Below the pieces are notes generated by a model. That model searched no databases. It was not told the DNA's origin and saw nothing but the letters and a program-made list of their open reading frames with translations. A DNA stretch of 64,000 nucleotides from Corylus avellana (taxonomy: Eukaryota > Streptophyta > Magnoliopsida > Fagales > Betulaceae), in the NCBI RefSeq assembly GCF_901000735.1, contig NC_081545.1, positions 36,263,634 to 36,327,633 on the forward strand, written 5' to 3'. This document shows, piece by piece, positions 25,974-38,543 of this stretch. Positions within the stretch are counted from its first letter, which is position 1. Each line of letters starts with the position of its first letter. Made by a program: the position numbers and the translations under genes.

Positions 25974-27207
25974 TGTCACAGCTGTGACATGGTTGTCATG
26001 GTGGCTGCATGGGTTTGCCAAATACCCTTGCTGTCCACCATGCCCTGGCATGAGGGAGGCATGCTTTGGGCTAATAAGATGAAGGATGAACTTGTTCTAG
26101 CCTGGTTGGTGGTTTGGTTGGACAATGGCCCATGCATTGTCAAGGTGTTTGGGCGTATTGCTGTTGGCTCAAGAGCTGCTGTGGGGTGCATAGGTGCTGA
26201 GATAGCTTGTTTGAGTGGGCTGGGCGTGGCCTAGGCCCTTGCATGCTTGTCTGTCTGGACTATGGTGCTGTATGCTGCTAAGAGGGGCCACATGGCACCC
26301 AAGATGCCTTTGAGCAATGATGGATGTGCCTGCAAGCAATGGCTACGTGGTGGCACTGCCCTGCCCAAGTGATGGCGTTGTTTGGCTGGGCATGGTGTGG
26401 CTTGCTGTACCAGCCACATGGTGCCCTTGCCTTGCTGGAGAAGACATGTTGTGCCAGGGTTCAATGATTGCCTTGTAGTGAAGTTGGGATGCTAGAAGCC
26501 TAGAATGACCTTGAGTGTGACAGTGGGCTTGTGTGGGGCGTTGGCCAAGCCCCATGGCTAATGATTGCCTGCTACAGTGGACAGAATGGTGCTCTACCAT
26601 GCCTACAGGACTTGGACAAGTGGCAGGAAGCTTGCTGGGCCTCAATGGAGCAATTGGATGCTTGCAAGAGAGCCTGCAAGGGTTGCCTTTTGGTAGTAAG
26701 CTAAGCAAGGTCGTTGGCTGAATTCAAATGGACCATGGAGCATAGTCCAGGTGGCAGGTTACTTGCTGAAAGTGACCATGTTGTGGGCTACAACCAAGTG
26801 GCAGTCCACTGCAGCAAAGCTCTCCCTCCTGATGGCTATAAAAGGGGCTGTTGGGGCTCTCATTGCAGTAGGCTGGAAGTTGCATTGTGACTGAGTCTTA
26901 TGAGGGAGCTGCTGTGAGGAAAACACTGAGTGCATGTGATTTGTATTCTGGTTTTCTATTGTAAGCCTTGGTGGCTGAGTTTATATTGTGGCTAAGGGTT
27001 CCATTGAGTTGTAAGGGCCCTGGTCAGTGTTTTGTACATTCGGTTTGCTTGTGTAAAAGTTGGGAGGTGTTGCTCCTGTAAAATTCTGTTGTACTGTAAT
27101 TACCTTTCCCTAACTTCTGTTGGTGTGCTGGCTGCCTTGGCACTGCTTGGTGCTTTGCTAAGGGCCATCACATGGCTTGTTTGGTGTGAAAGTTTTGCCC
27201 CGTGACA
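25974..27207. mobile_element. solo LTR of an LTR retrotransposon, 1234 bp
   Basis: The segment starts TGTCAC and ends GTGACA, a standard TG..CA boundary with short inverted ends. It is flanked on both sides by the 5-bp duplication CTTAA (25969-25973 and 27208-27212). A promoter-like CTATAAAAGG sits at 26836-26845, as expected for U3/R. There is no primer-binding site, polypurine tract or gag-pol, and no second LTR. Base composition is much richer in G and C than the flanks. It probably formed by recombination between two LTRs. Orientation is likely plus from the TATA position. Confidence 0.88.
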
Positions 27208-27212
27208 CTTAA

Positions 27213-28357
27213 CCTAGTGGCAAAAGGGAGTGATTCCACTTCCCACAATGGCCACCTGAGTGGCTCACACACCAACTCCTTATTTGTTTATCTTATATGT
27301 TATAGTGATTTTGGCTACTGGACAATAGGTATTGTCACTGGTTCTCAGTCCAAAGAAGAAAGAAATACCACTTCCACTTGCACTAAAAGAAGAATTACCA
27401 ATAGCCTGTTCGACACGTTGCCATTACAAAAGTTGGTTGGTGGCAAGATCTTTTTCCTCCTTTCATACAAGGTTAAGCTTAGACATAATAGTAATTAGAA
27501 AAAGCGGTTATAATCATTATCGACGTAAGAGAGTGAAAAATAAGTGAATACAACATTCTTCAACAGGCGGAGAGTGAAAAATAAATGAATACAACATCCT
27601 TCCACAGGCGGCACTCGGCATCCCAACGCTTGAAAATGCAAAGCTAGCTGCTTCTCAATTTTGAATAAGCCCCAGCTTTTTTTTTTCTTTTTTTTTCTGG
27701 AGCCCACCCAAGCTATTCTGACCACGAGGTAATAGACCATATGCCCGAGCCATTAAGGCAACTTCTGAATCCCAGCAAGATGCAAGATAAAAGTTAAAAA
27801 GAATCTTAGAGTACAAACTGATCGTGGCTTTGGTTGTACTATAGCTTAAGGGCCGTTGCCTTCTATAGATTTAACGTAGAATGGGTAAATAAAAATGAAT
27901 TTGCAAGGTATTTTGTGTTCAGCAGCAATCAGATAAACAAAAGAGGAAAGAAATACCATTTGCATATAAATTATAATTCGTAATTGTATATCAGGAGCAG
28001 CGCAGATGTTAAAGGTTAATGCAATAAATTTGGCAACCCTATCAGCAAGGAGTGAAGAAAAATATGAAAGTAACATGCTACATGTGACCGCATTACTATA
28101 AATTATTATCATGCCTTTTCATTGATTTCCAAAAAAATTGACATATCAAACAATTGCTTTCAGTTACAGAATTACTATATTATAGGCACCTCCAGGGGAA
28201 CCCACGGAGTCAAACTGATGCAAGGGAATCAGGATGTAGAAGGTAACATCAGTTGAAGGCGGTGAACAAAGGTCAGTGCACGCTAAAATGTTGGTGCAGG
28301 CCAACATCATTTGGCCAAAAGATGTCAACAGGTAAGGTGTTGATCAGAATTAAGCAC
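27213..28357. other. intergenic between the solo LTR and the SUVH4 3' end
   Basis: No gene is recognised. It contains the right half of an inverted repeat split by the LTR (27213-27270), a 41-bp tandem duplication (27530-27611) and the probable 3' UTR of SUVH4 to the right. Confidence 0.6.
27530..27611. repeat. 41-bp tandem duplication
   Basis: Two adjacent units, 27530-27570 and 27571-27611, each running from AGAGTGAAAAATAA to CACAGGCGG or AACAGGCGG, with three or so differences between them. Confidence 0.85.
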
Positions 28358-31300
28358 CTAGAATAAGCGCTTCTTGCAATCTGCTGCACCACAGTAACAG
28401 GCCATCTGTTGTATCTTTCCATCCGGACCAGAGACACTATCAAGCGCATAGCCATAGTCGTATGTCAGCTCCTACAAGCAAAGAACAATGTTTAGTTACT
28501 TCAAGCTTCAAACCTAGATATCCTACCAATGCAACATATGGGAGAGATTCATATAAGATACAAATTAAACCATACGTCAGACAAGAATATGAAGGTCCCA
28601 TACAAAGAAAATACTCCTGGGAAATATCAAAGTGACAATTTCACCCAAGAGACATTCTGCTTAAACAGAATAATCATGGCAAGTCAAACAAACAACGGTT
28701 TACATATGAATGAATGTGAACACTTCGTTTTCTACCTAGGGGTTTTGTAATAACAAAGTTGACAATCAATGAACATTACCACTTTGCTAGCAGCTCCACA
28801 AATAACTGGAGTCCAACCACCGAATAGCATATCTAGCACACATCCATATTAACAAAAGCAAGCAAATATCTATATATTCTTCCAGCCTCATCTGTCTGCT
28901 GCATATGCAAATTTCAATACTAGCCCTTTCTCAGCTCAGTAAAGGCATGGATTAATCATTAGTAGTTCAACAATTTGCCTTCCAAATCCATGTTGTCAAC
29001 ATGAGCATAAAATGATGATTAATCAACCACATATGATACATAATGTTGTATCAATTGACATTAATCAAAGATCAAAACACCTTTTTCAAATAATAGTAGA
29101 TGGCTAAGCATTCAGTCTAGAGGTGACAAGGAGCGATAACCACCATCCAACCCAGCAGGTCAGGGGCAGGCCTGCCAGATCCATAACTCATTCATTCCCT
29201 CACTCACGTTTTCTTCAAATAATGGTAGATGGCTAAGCATCCAAAAGTTCAACATCCAAAATGATGTAATAATTGACGAACAAAATAAATAAATAAAGGC
29301 TCCAGGATACGCACATGCACAGAAAGGGAGAGAGAAAAACCTGCAAAGGAGGTATGTTGTCTGCCGCAAATAGCATTACTCGAGCAAGTTTGATGTCGTG
29401 GTGTGAGCTCAAAACACATTGGACAAAAAGATTAGGCTCACAGCTGTGATTAATAAACCTCGCAATATTCCCAGTGGACCCTGCATCAATGCAAAACTCT
29501 GGTACATTTTCAGATCTCAGATCATCAGGCCTGTCTGAAGAAATGACTGTTGGTTCAGAAATGCTTGTTGGTACAGGTACATCCCGAAATCGCCTCTAAT
29601 AAGGAAAATATATGGGACAAAATAAATTCAGCGTGCCATGAAAGGAACAAGAATAAGTGAGTTCATTAATAGAGATCAAGCCTAACATACGTGAGTAGAT
29701 TGTAAACTGTGCATATTTAGTTATTTACCACAGAACTCCCATCAATCGAAGTAATGATATCTTTTTCTTTGAAATTAAAAAACATGGTTTGTTAGAGCTA
29801 CTGGAATAGGAACAAGTGAGGGACAAATGTCTACAAATTTCATTTTAAGTACCACCTATCTACTAAGAATTGAAATCTTTTTTTTTTTTTTTGATAAATA
29901 AGAACTAAGAATTGAAATCTATCAAGCATACTTTAGTTAATCAAATACAATTTGATAAAAAAAAATTGGATTCATCTCCTTTTCAATCATGTTGTGTTGC
30001 ATCACTTTATAGAATTTTTTTTTTTTTTTTTTTTTTTTGTAAAATATTTTGTAAACGGCGGTGTTTGCCTAAAGACTTGAAAAATGAAATGGATTAAAAC
30101 TGTAGCAAATTTGATTGATATGAGAAAAAAAGTAAAAATATTTTGTATGAAAAGTGAAAAAAATTGTTTTGTAGTGATTTTTTTATTTGAATAGTAATAA
30201 AAAGTAATTGATGTGATGTAAAAAGTAAAAATGTTATGGTTGATTTTAAGAGGAATAGTAGAGTCCTTTTTTTTCGAGTCCTTTCCCAAACACAGCCAAC
30301 ATTCCTCGTCACTTTATAAAGCACACAACAGCTACTAAACTGCTTGAAATAGAGAAGGAATCATAATGCAAGATTTACTAGATTAACAGAACGAATACCT
30401 CTCTTCCACCAAGGCCCCTCATTGTTTGCAAGCAATCAATCTCAAAAATATAATTATTCTCTGAGACACTATCTAAATCCTGAGTCCGCATAAGTGTTCC
30501 CGTGTACTCACAAACTGGTGCCCCAGAAGGTATGAAGTCCCAAGATCGAACAGCCCACCCTTTCTTTGGAGTGCGGAAAACCTATTGACACCACAAATGG
30601 GTTTTCATGTATAAGTTACAATATATATATTTTTTTCTTTTTGTATATGTATAAGTTAAAATACGTTGACCACTCTAAGATAAGTAATAAGCAGTTAGGT
30701 ACTAAAACAAAATAACACAACCTCGAGTCGATACTTCAGGCCTCTCTGAGAAGTACGGTTCACACAATCTGGTCCGCAGCCACATTTTGGACCACATTCG
30801 AAGACAACATCCTTGGCTTCAATTAATCTGGGAGATGCAACATATGGAAGGACATTAAACAAACTATTAGCAGATAAATTTTCTAAAACTCAGGCTTATA
30901 AAGTCCTCCCACCTCAAACATAAGTCAGCAAATTCAATCAAGACAATAAGCGAAAATGCTTCTCACCTTCCACCATCACGTGATACATAAGGGAAGTCAG
31001 AGCCATTAAGCATAGCACAACCACAGGTCTTGGGGTCCACACACATTCCTTTGCAATTGCATCCAGAAGCATTATTGGGAAGCTGAACATTTTTCACAAC
31101 TTGAATAGACTTGCAATACGTGAAACCTGAAAGTAACATATGTAACAAGCATAGCACAGAACTTAATGATAAACAAAGTACAACACTTAATCTGAAGAAT
31201 AGTATTAAAAGAGAATAAACAAAGCAAACAATAATATAAAAATACATGAATACCACAGCTACTAAGGGCCTGTTTGGAATTGTGTTTGAGGGCTTAAAAA

Positions 31301-34300
31301 TGCTTTTAACACTAAAAAAGTCCGTTTGAAGAAAAAAGTATTCGTTTGGTAAAAAAATTAAAAGCGCTTTTAAATGTTCAAAAAGTCTAAGAATCTATTT
31401 GAGATTGCATTTGAAAAATAAAGCTTTTAAGTTAAAAAGAGCTTTTGGGCAAAAGCTTTATTTTTAAGCTTTTGCCAAAAAGTGCGTTTTGGCCATTTTT
31501 AAGCTTTTCAGACCCTTAAAAGTGCTTTTAATTTTTTTACCAAACGAGTACTTTTTTCTTCAAACAGACTTTTTGAGTGTTAAAAGCATTTTTAGGCCCC
31601 TCAAACGCAATCTCAAACAAGCCCTAAAAATGGTCAAAAGGCACTTTTGGCAAAAGCTTAAAAATGAAGCTTTTGCCCAAAAGCTCTTTTTGACTTAAAA
31701 GCTCAATTTCTCAAACGCAATCTCAAACGGGCTCTAAGAATAAAAGACACTTATGCACATAAAAAGGAATAACATTAGTTCTAGATGTTGAAAAAATGAA
31801 CAAAAAATATTTTTCTTTTTTGTCAAGTAAACGACAAATATCATTAAAAGCACAAGTTATGGGTTGAAAAAATGAGAAGGAAAAATCATTAATACAGTAT
31901 AAAACAAGGATTGATTGTAGAGGTTATAGAACAAATGTAAAAGTTGGTTTTCTTTAGCAAACCAACTTCAAGACCAGGCTTAGGGGGAAAAAAATAAAAA
32001 TAAAATAGTTACTTTTGTGACAAATAAAACCTAGAGATGTTCATTTTGGTTGTAATAAACATCAACAGAAGAATGTGCTGGGCTTGTTAGAATGCTCATT
32101 CAAGCTTCATGCAACATGCTCAGCAACAACATCAAGCATTTCAGACCTACAAAAAGTGGAGCTTGACCTTAAGCTCAATATTTCCGCCCATCTCAATACC
32201 CTTGACACGCTACTCTCCTTGACATGATCTCTCTTACCAGCCTAATGTCTTTGGTGGACAATTTTGGAAACTAAAGAGTCTCAACCCAACATAGCAAAGT
32301 TGGATTCAGTAACACCTCAACACAAAGAAATTTAACCTGCTTTTGCCAAAATATAGAAATGAGCAAAAACATTATTTTAAGGATGTTCTTTAAACGAGCT
32401 TGTTAAACATACAAATCAATTAGCGAATCTAATCTCATGATCATTAGCAGAGAACAAATATGAAACCATGCACAAGTCAACTAAGGGACTGAGACACAGT
32501 ATAGGCAAGCAAACATTCCCAAACTCTTATATAAGATATCTGCTCATCCTATAGGTACCAAAGATGAGAGTTCAACTTGCCTGTGGGTTCAACAGGTGGA
32601 TCATCAACCAAATTAGTAGCTGGAATGGGAAGAACCTCTTGACCACCAGTGATGTCCTCGCAAACCAACCTTAGCCAGCAAATAATACATATTAAGCACA
32701 ATCTAAATTTACAATTCAGCAATTAAAATCTTTGATTCTTTGATATTTACATACCCACGTATTTCTGAAACAGACTGAGGTACACGCCCACGAGTAAAGT
32801 GAACCTGCAACAAGAATGAAACATTTTGAAGTAAAGAGTCATTAAAGGCTCATTGGCTCTCAGCAAAAGGAAAACTAGCTAAAATAACGAATGTACAATA
32901 GTAAAGTCTGTCAGACAATGAAAGAAAACATATAAACCTGGTTAGTGGTCAATAGTGGCTGCCCTTCAAGCCGCCTTAGGCAATACTTAAACACGGTAAA
33001 TCCAGAAAGACCCTTCTCTGCCCAGTACTTCACAACCTGTAAATAGAAAGCACATTAGACAGAAGAAACAGATAGTTCTAGCCGCACACTACAAAATGGA
33101 AATTCACATATCACCAGAGTTTTAAGAAATTTACAAAAATCAGAATTAAATCAATGAGTATTTTCTAAAGAAGCTGTAATATTCTGGAAGTTTGGAGGTG
33201 AATTCCTTTGTGTTTAATGTGGTGTATTTGGGGAGAGCAGAATGTAAGGAACTTCAAAGATAGAGATACTTTGGTGGTAGAGCTGAAAAAGATTATCTTT
33301 GATTCCCTTCACACATGATAGTTTTCTTTCTCTACTTTTTCTGACTGTCAAATAGCTCATTCTATCTCTCTTATCTTTAAAATCAAAAAATTGCAAAATC
33401 TATGCGTTGTCTATGCAAGAACCATGATTAGACAAAAGACAATCAAATGCTAGCTCTATTAAAGACAAAGTTAAGGTAAGCAATAAAATTTTATGCAAAG
33501 ACAATGGTTTCAATCCCAAGTTAGATATTGTACCAATGCATATTGGAATAGCAAAGTAAATCCATTGTTGAAATATCTTTGTTTTCATTATTTAAGTCTT
33601 CAAATTAACTGCAAATATATGGAACATTGATATGTTAAGCAAAGAAACTATTTAAAATCAAGAGTAAAATGACACAAATGCAAGATGGAGGTCAATGGGG
33701 ACTTAATAAATCAAGTGAATTATACAGAATGTTTTAGAAAATCACCTTGTACAATCCATCATATGTGTAAACTTTACCGGTGTAACTGCTTTTAGATTCA
33801 TGGCCACGAATGACTCTAACAGGCACATGTTGCTCCACACAGTTCTGCCATTGAGCACAGAGCAGGTACACGTCAACTAATATGATTTCAAATTCAGAAG
33901 GCATTCAACACACTCACTGATTCTTGTGCTAAACTGATTCTTGCTCATAATATCACTTAGAGCTTCTGGGCTAAAAGCAGAATGACTTACCCAACAAAAT
34001 TAAAAATAAAAGCAGAATGGATCAACAACTAGTGAGAGTGTGTTGATCTGATCCACACACTCTCACTGGTCAACATGACAACAATATCACTTTGAGCTTC
34101 TGGTTAAAAGGAGAACAGATCAGAAAGTACCATAGCAGGTAACAATAGACAATCACTTTTTTTTACAAGTAACAATAGACAAAGGACTTAGGAGAGCTAT
34201 AAAATACACACCTTGAGTGCCAAATTTCCACGCTCCATCTTTTGGTCTTGGATCTGATGCTTATTGCCAGTTAAATTATGTCCACCTTGACCAGTATACA

Positions 34301-37162
34301 CAACATCATCAGCATTATCAAGGTCATCTTCATACATCCCGGACAAAACAATGGCAACTGCAACTGGGAACGTGTAGTTCCTATACTCCTATTTAGGAAA
34401 AAAAAATCTTCCTCATCAATTCTAGTTTAATTCTGATTACTAAGTGGAAGAACATTAAATTTTCAACTACATCAACAAGAAGAAAGACTACTCAGTCAGG
34501 AATAGCCTTTAATTATTCAATCCTTGGTTTACAGAAAAGCAGCATTAACACAATAGATAACATGACACACATTAGGCTAGAACAAGAAAAACTTATACAC
34601 CAAGAAAACTGTAAATAGGTTGGCCTTGTTTTCTTTTGATAGTTATATGCATACAATCAAGTTGCAAATCACTAGCACTAGTACTGTGGAACAGTTGAAA
34701 CTAAGATCTCTAGTTCCCAACACAGAGCCTCAACTAATTATGCTATGTTTGCAGGTGGTAAATAGCTTAGCATCCCTAGATAGAATGGTCCTAAGAGGCA
34801 CTAAAAACTTTAGGTACATAAACCATAAGCTATTGAGAAATGTAAGGATTATGAGCTGCAAATTAGCTTGAGCAATATCATTTCACAAGGCTTTGAAAAA
34901 CATAAAGGACATTCCAGTACTACCTCTGTGACTACCAAACAAGTAAACAAAAAGTAATCAACTACTTATTCGTCCACGCGTTGACTGATAAATTTCAGAA
35001 GAGTATTTAATATGAGAAGGCCTTATTGGCTTATATCAATCATGTATTCAATCAAAATGAACAGTACTCCAACTCAAATAAAAAATGAAAATTTACAGGA
35101 AGAAAATTTATTGGCTGCCAATTGATTGCATTCTTAGACATCCCTAATCAAGGAGCAACATGATTAAATTACCCCTTTACTGTAACTCTGCCCCATATAA
35201 TCAATCCCGTTCAGCCAGTGACTGTGAAAACCAACAGCAACCATTTCAGCCCGTGCATAGAACTGATGCCCAACCTTAATTCCTGTCATCAAGAGCACTT
35301 ATTAACACCTCTTAATAAATGGTTTTCACGTTGATAGTGCAAAAGTCATAATCAAATATTATAGGATGATAAACAAGCAAACTGCTACTAAAACACATAT
35401 AACCAGAAAAGCAATGTAAGAAAAAGCAACAAACCTGGAACATCACCAATTCTTTTCACAGGGTTCAAGATTTCATTAGCCTCCATCATCTGCCAGATAG
35501 TTCCATTTGGAAGAAAAATGGTTGAATTACATCAGAATGTGATAATTACAAAGATTTCACAATCATATTCTCCACAACCAACACAATCTACTATTCCAAA
35601 AATTATTATATAACAATGATGGACACAAGAACTAATATCATTGCCACATTATCATCACCATTCTCAATACCATAACATCGCCATATTACTTTACATATTC
35701 CACGCAAAGTAGACTAGCGCCAACTAGACGAGAAAAAAGTATTATTATATTAACAGCAATCAGAATGTTCAAACTACTATTTAGTAAGGCATGTAAGCAT
35801 TTACTTAAAACATCTAAGGGATATATGCAATCCAATCAAAAATAAATAATGAACTAAATCATGGGTAAACCTAATACAAGATGAAAGAATTCAACATAAG
35901 TCCATCAGGAAATAACATAAATCAAAAAAGGCCGAGTTTAGCAGTCAAAATAAGTGAAATGGAGCTTATAATGTATTATCAGATGGTAAATTACTTATAG
36001 AAATCTGTACCAATATTCCATCTGTACCAATATTCCATGAAAGAACCATTAATTAACTCTTCCAATCTTGACTTGCCTTAGATACAGCCTTCAGATCAGG
36101 TCGCTTGGTCCTGTTCTTTGTGTCTTCTGGTGCAGCCTGTATCTGCACAATTTTGTCCGTTACAATAGCGTAGGAAAAACCATAGCAGATAGAGCATGGC
36201 AATATACAATCCATAAAGCTACAAATACAACATTAGAGCAAAAAGGGTGGGAAACAAGCATATCTCATAAAGAGCAATTTCATATGTAAAACACCATGAT
36301 GATGCATCAAAAGCACTAAAAACATGTGAGTGAAGCACACTAACCTTAGATTTTGAACCTTTTGAGGGTTTGGAATTTTTCTCTTCTCGTGCAACCCGTT
36401 TCTGTTCAGATTCGTATGTTAAGCATAGCATAGGAAAAATGATAGCAAAGAATCAATCTAAAATCCATAAAGCTTCCAAATGCAACATTAGAGCAAAATG
36501 CACGAAAAATGCATACAATTCATATCTCATCAATATCTATTTCATATATAAGGCACCCTGAAAAATGCACGAAAAGCACTTAGACGCTAACCTTAGATTT
36601 TGAAGCTTTGGAGGCTTTCCTTTCAGCTTCCACTTTGCCACACCGTTTTTCCTCTTCCTACATGCACAATGAGAAACAAAAATGGAGATAGCCGAATCAA
36701 AAGAGAACAGACTGATAGCCGAATCAAAAAAGAGAAGAGACTGACCTGCACGAAATGGAGATAGTGCTTGTTGAACACTCTCAGCGTCTCCTTCACCTTT
36801 GCATAGTCACTCTTCTCAAGTGTACTCGCTGTACCGTTCTCACTAACAGCCCTATTTTCCGCTTCCAAGCTCAGATTCATCGGCTTGTCCCCTGCCCCGA
36901 AACCCTCGGAGATCTTCTCCACCTCTCCGTGCGCATTTTTAACGGAAGCCCTCCTTGAGTAGCAATGTTTGATTCTTTTTCGTCTGCCTCCTTCCCCAGA
37001 AACGTCTGGCTGCTCATTTAGTAGCTCTACTCTCTGACGCACCCGGAGCTCCTTCTCGGCTATCCGCTTATCCTTTATCCTAACGCTCTCTCTTCTCGAG
37101 AACTCCGGTGCTTCGAATTTTGTGCTGTTCTCCACGCATTTCTGCGATTGCAAGGCCATCAT
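28358..37162 (-). CDS. SUVH4: histone H3K9 methyltransferase SUVH4/KRYPTONITE-like, 16 exons, 700 aa
   Basis: Nuclear SET-domain enzyme that methylates H3K9 and, through its SRA domain, reads methylated DNA to maintain CHG methylation. Exons (minus): 37162-36746, 36657-36592, 36401-36345, 36142-36077, 35489-35435, 35282-35173, 34388-34212, 33844-33746, 33036-32938, 32804-32755, 32669-32581, 31126-30967, 30827-30722, 30581-30399, 29595-29341, 28471-28358; 2103 nt in frame. The basic N-terminus is followed by an SRA/YDG domain (about 220-385, with VGFHSHWLNGIDYM and YTGQGGHNL). Pre-SET cysteines (CNCKGMC, CGC, FECGPKCGCGPDC) lie at about 450-505. SET runs from about 518 with NHSC (627-630) and ELTYDYGY (664-671), and post-SET is CYCGAADC. 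All catalytic motifs are intact. Exons 2-4 add Lys-rich sequence. Introns 4 and 11 use GC donors. Naming rests on similarity and on its position beside At5g13970/13980-like genes. Confidence 0.95.
30057..30297. mobile_element. MITE in SUVH4 intron 14
   Basis: A 241-bp element with inverted ends GGCGGTGTTTG (left) and GGCTGTGTTTG (right, other strand), continuing as CCTAAAGACTTGAAAAA and GGAAAGGACTCGAAAAAA. AAC flanks both sides, a possible 3-bp duplication. The interior is AT-rich and non-coding. The GTGTTTGG-type ends suggest PIF/Harbinger or hAT. Confidence 0.65.
31266..31734. mobile_element. PIF/Harbinger (Tourist-like) compound foldback MITE in SUVH4 intron 11
   Basis: The ends are GGGCCTGTTTGGAATTG (left) and GAGCCCGTTTGAGATTG (right, other strand), flanked by TAA at 31263-31265 and 31735-31737. 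A second possible right end, CAAGCCC followed by TAA, lies at 31618-31627. The segment 31388-31500 is the inverted copy of about 31620-31735, so the element is a nested double foldback. It has no coding sequence. Confidence 0.8.
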
Positions 37163-38200
37163 CGCAATTCGTGAGAGAAGGGAGTTTGAATTTGGTTAGG
37201 GCTTGGAGGTGAGGACTGATGAGAGGGCTGAGTAGCTTGAAAGGGGTTTAATGCTTCCCAGCTTCAGTGGATGCCAATTATTTCTATTTTTACTTTCTTT
37301 TCTTTTTTCTTTTTTTCGAACTCCCGCTCTGTCTTTTCATCTCCCTCGCTTCTTCTCTGTCTCTCTCTCTCTCTCTCTCGCTCGCCCCGAGCGAGAGAAA
37401 AGCAATTCTCTGAGCTCCGTGACGTGTTGATGTGAAAGGAGGAATACCCTTGTTTGGTTTCTAAAATAAAAGCAATTCTCCAAGACGTTTTGGAATGGTA
37501 AATCGGTAATGCTGTATTTGGGACTTTCATTTCCCCTCAAATCAATCACGTGGCTTTTAAAATTTAATTGAATTTGAAATTGATTATAATAATTTTAAGA
37601 ATTATTTCATTTTTTTAAAATAAAAATCATACCATAGCATTACTATGTAATAGGATCATTTCTATTTTAAAATAAATGATAGTTCTATTATTAGATTTAA
37701 AGTAGATATATTTAAAAAATTATAATTATGTAAAATTATATATACCTTTAAATTTATCAACTTTAAATAATGACCATAGGATAAATACTATCTTGAAATG
37801 AAGAAGATATTGTCCCTCTCCTATAAGCTCTCTTCATTTTTTCAACCCTTCCTCTCCTTAACGTTTAATTTCTCACATGTTTTTGGTTTTCTTCTTCTTT
37901 TCTAAACTTTTTCTAAGAGCTTTATTTTTTAAAAAAAACTTTACTTAGGGCGGAAAGGAGAACTAACAAGAAATAAGCAAAGACAACAATAACAAGTATG
38001 GTTATCATGTGTTACGGCCTACAAGTCCCCTTTCCTCCGCCAATGTTAAAACCCAAAAGAAAATCTGCCGACTTCTCTCCATCGATGAACTTTGCTAGGT
38101 TCTTCACGAGCCAAGCTTGAACACTCCCCTAGTAAAATAGTAAATCTAGTCTTTGCAATACGACTGAAGCTTCCAAATTCAGCATGCTAAAACAATTAGC
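37163..38200. other. SUVH4 upstream region and intergenic sequence
   Basis: No gene is seen. A (CT)n tract at about 37359-37380 lies in the likely SUVH4 promoter or 5' UTR. The rest is AT-rich. From about 38200 onward the sequence repeats after the second gap. Confidence 0.6.
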
Positions 38201-38543
38201 AAAAAAAGAAAAACCAAAAAAAAAACCTAAGCTTTGTTTAACAATACTTTTTCCTTCACCCTTTTGTTTTCTCTTTTCAAAACAAAAACATTAATAAACA
38301 ACCAAAAATACAAAATACTCAAAACTACTTTCATATTTATGACACATCAAAACACTGTTTCAAACAAAAAAAAAGTTATAATCATGTATGAGCAACTGCA
38401 AGGGATTGATCCGAAGATAGTATACATCTTGTAGAGAAATGATGTGGGAGATAAAAGTTATAATTACCTCCTTAATGACTCTAGAAATGGAATGCAAAAC
38501 TTTGTGATGGTTAAACCATACACTGAGCTGGAAAATAAAAAAA

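Noticed and set aside
25976..26721. Several ORFs of 60-120 codons on both strands
   Set aside because: All lie inside the GC-richer solo LTR, where stop codons are rarer. None shows a domain.
30002..30324. Phe/Lys-rich ORFs near 30.1 kb
   Set aside because: They translate a T-run and the AT-rich interior of a MITE in SUVH4 intron 14.
31489..31698. 69-codon ORF in SUVH4 intron 11
   Set aside because: It is made of MITE inverted-repeat sequence.
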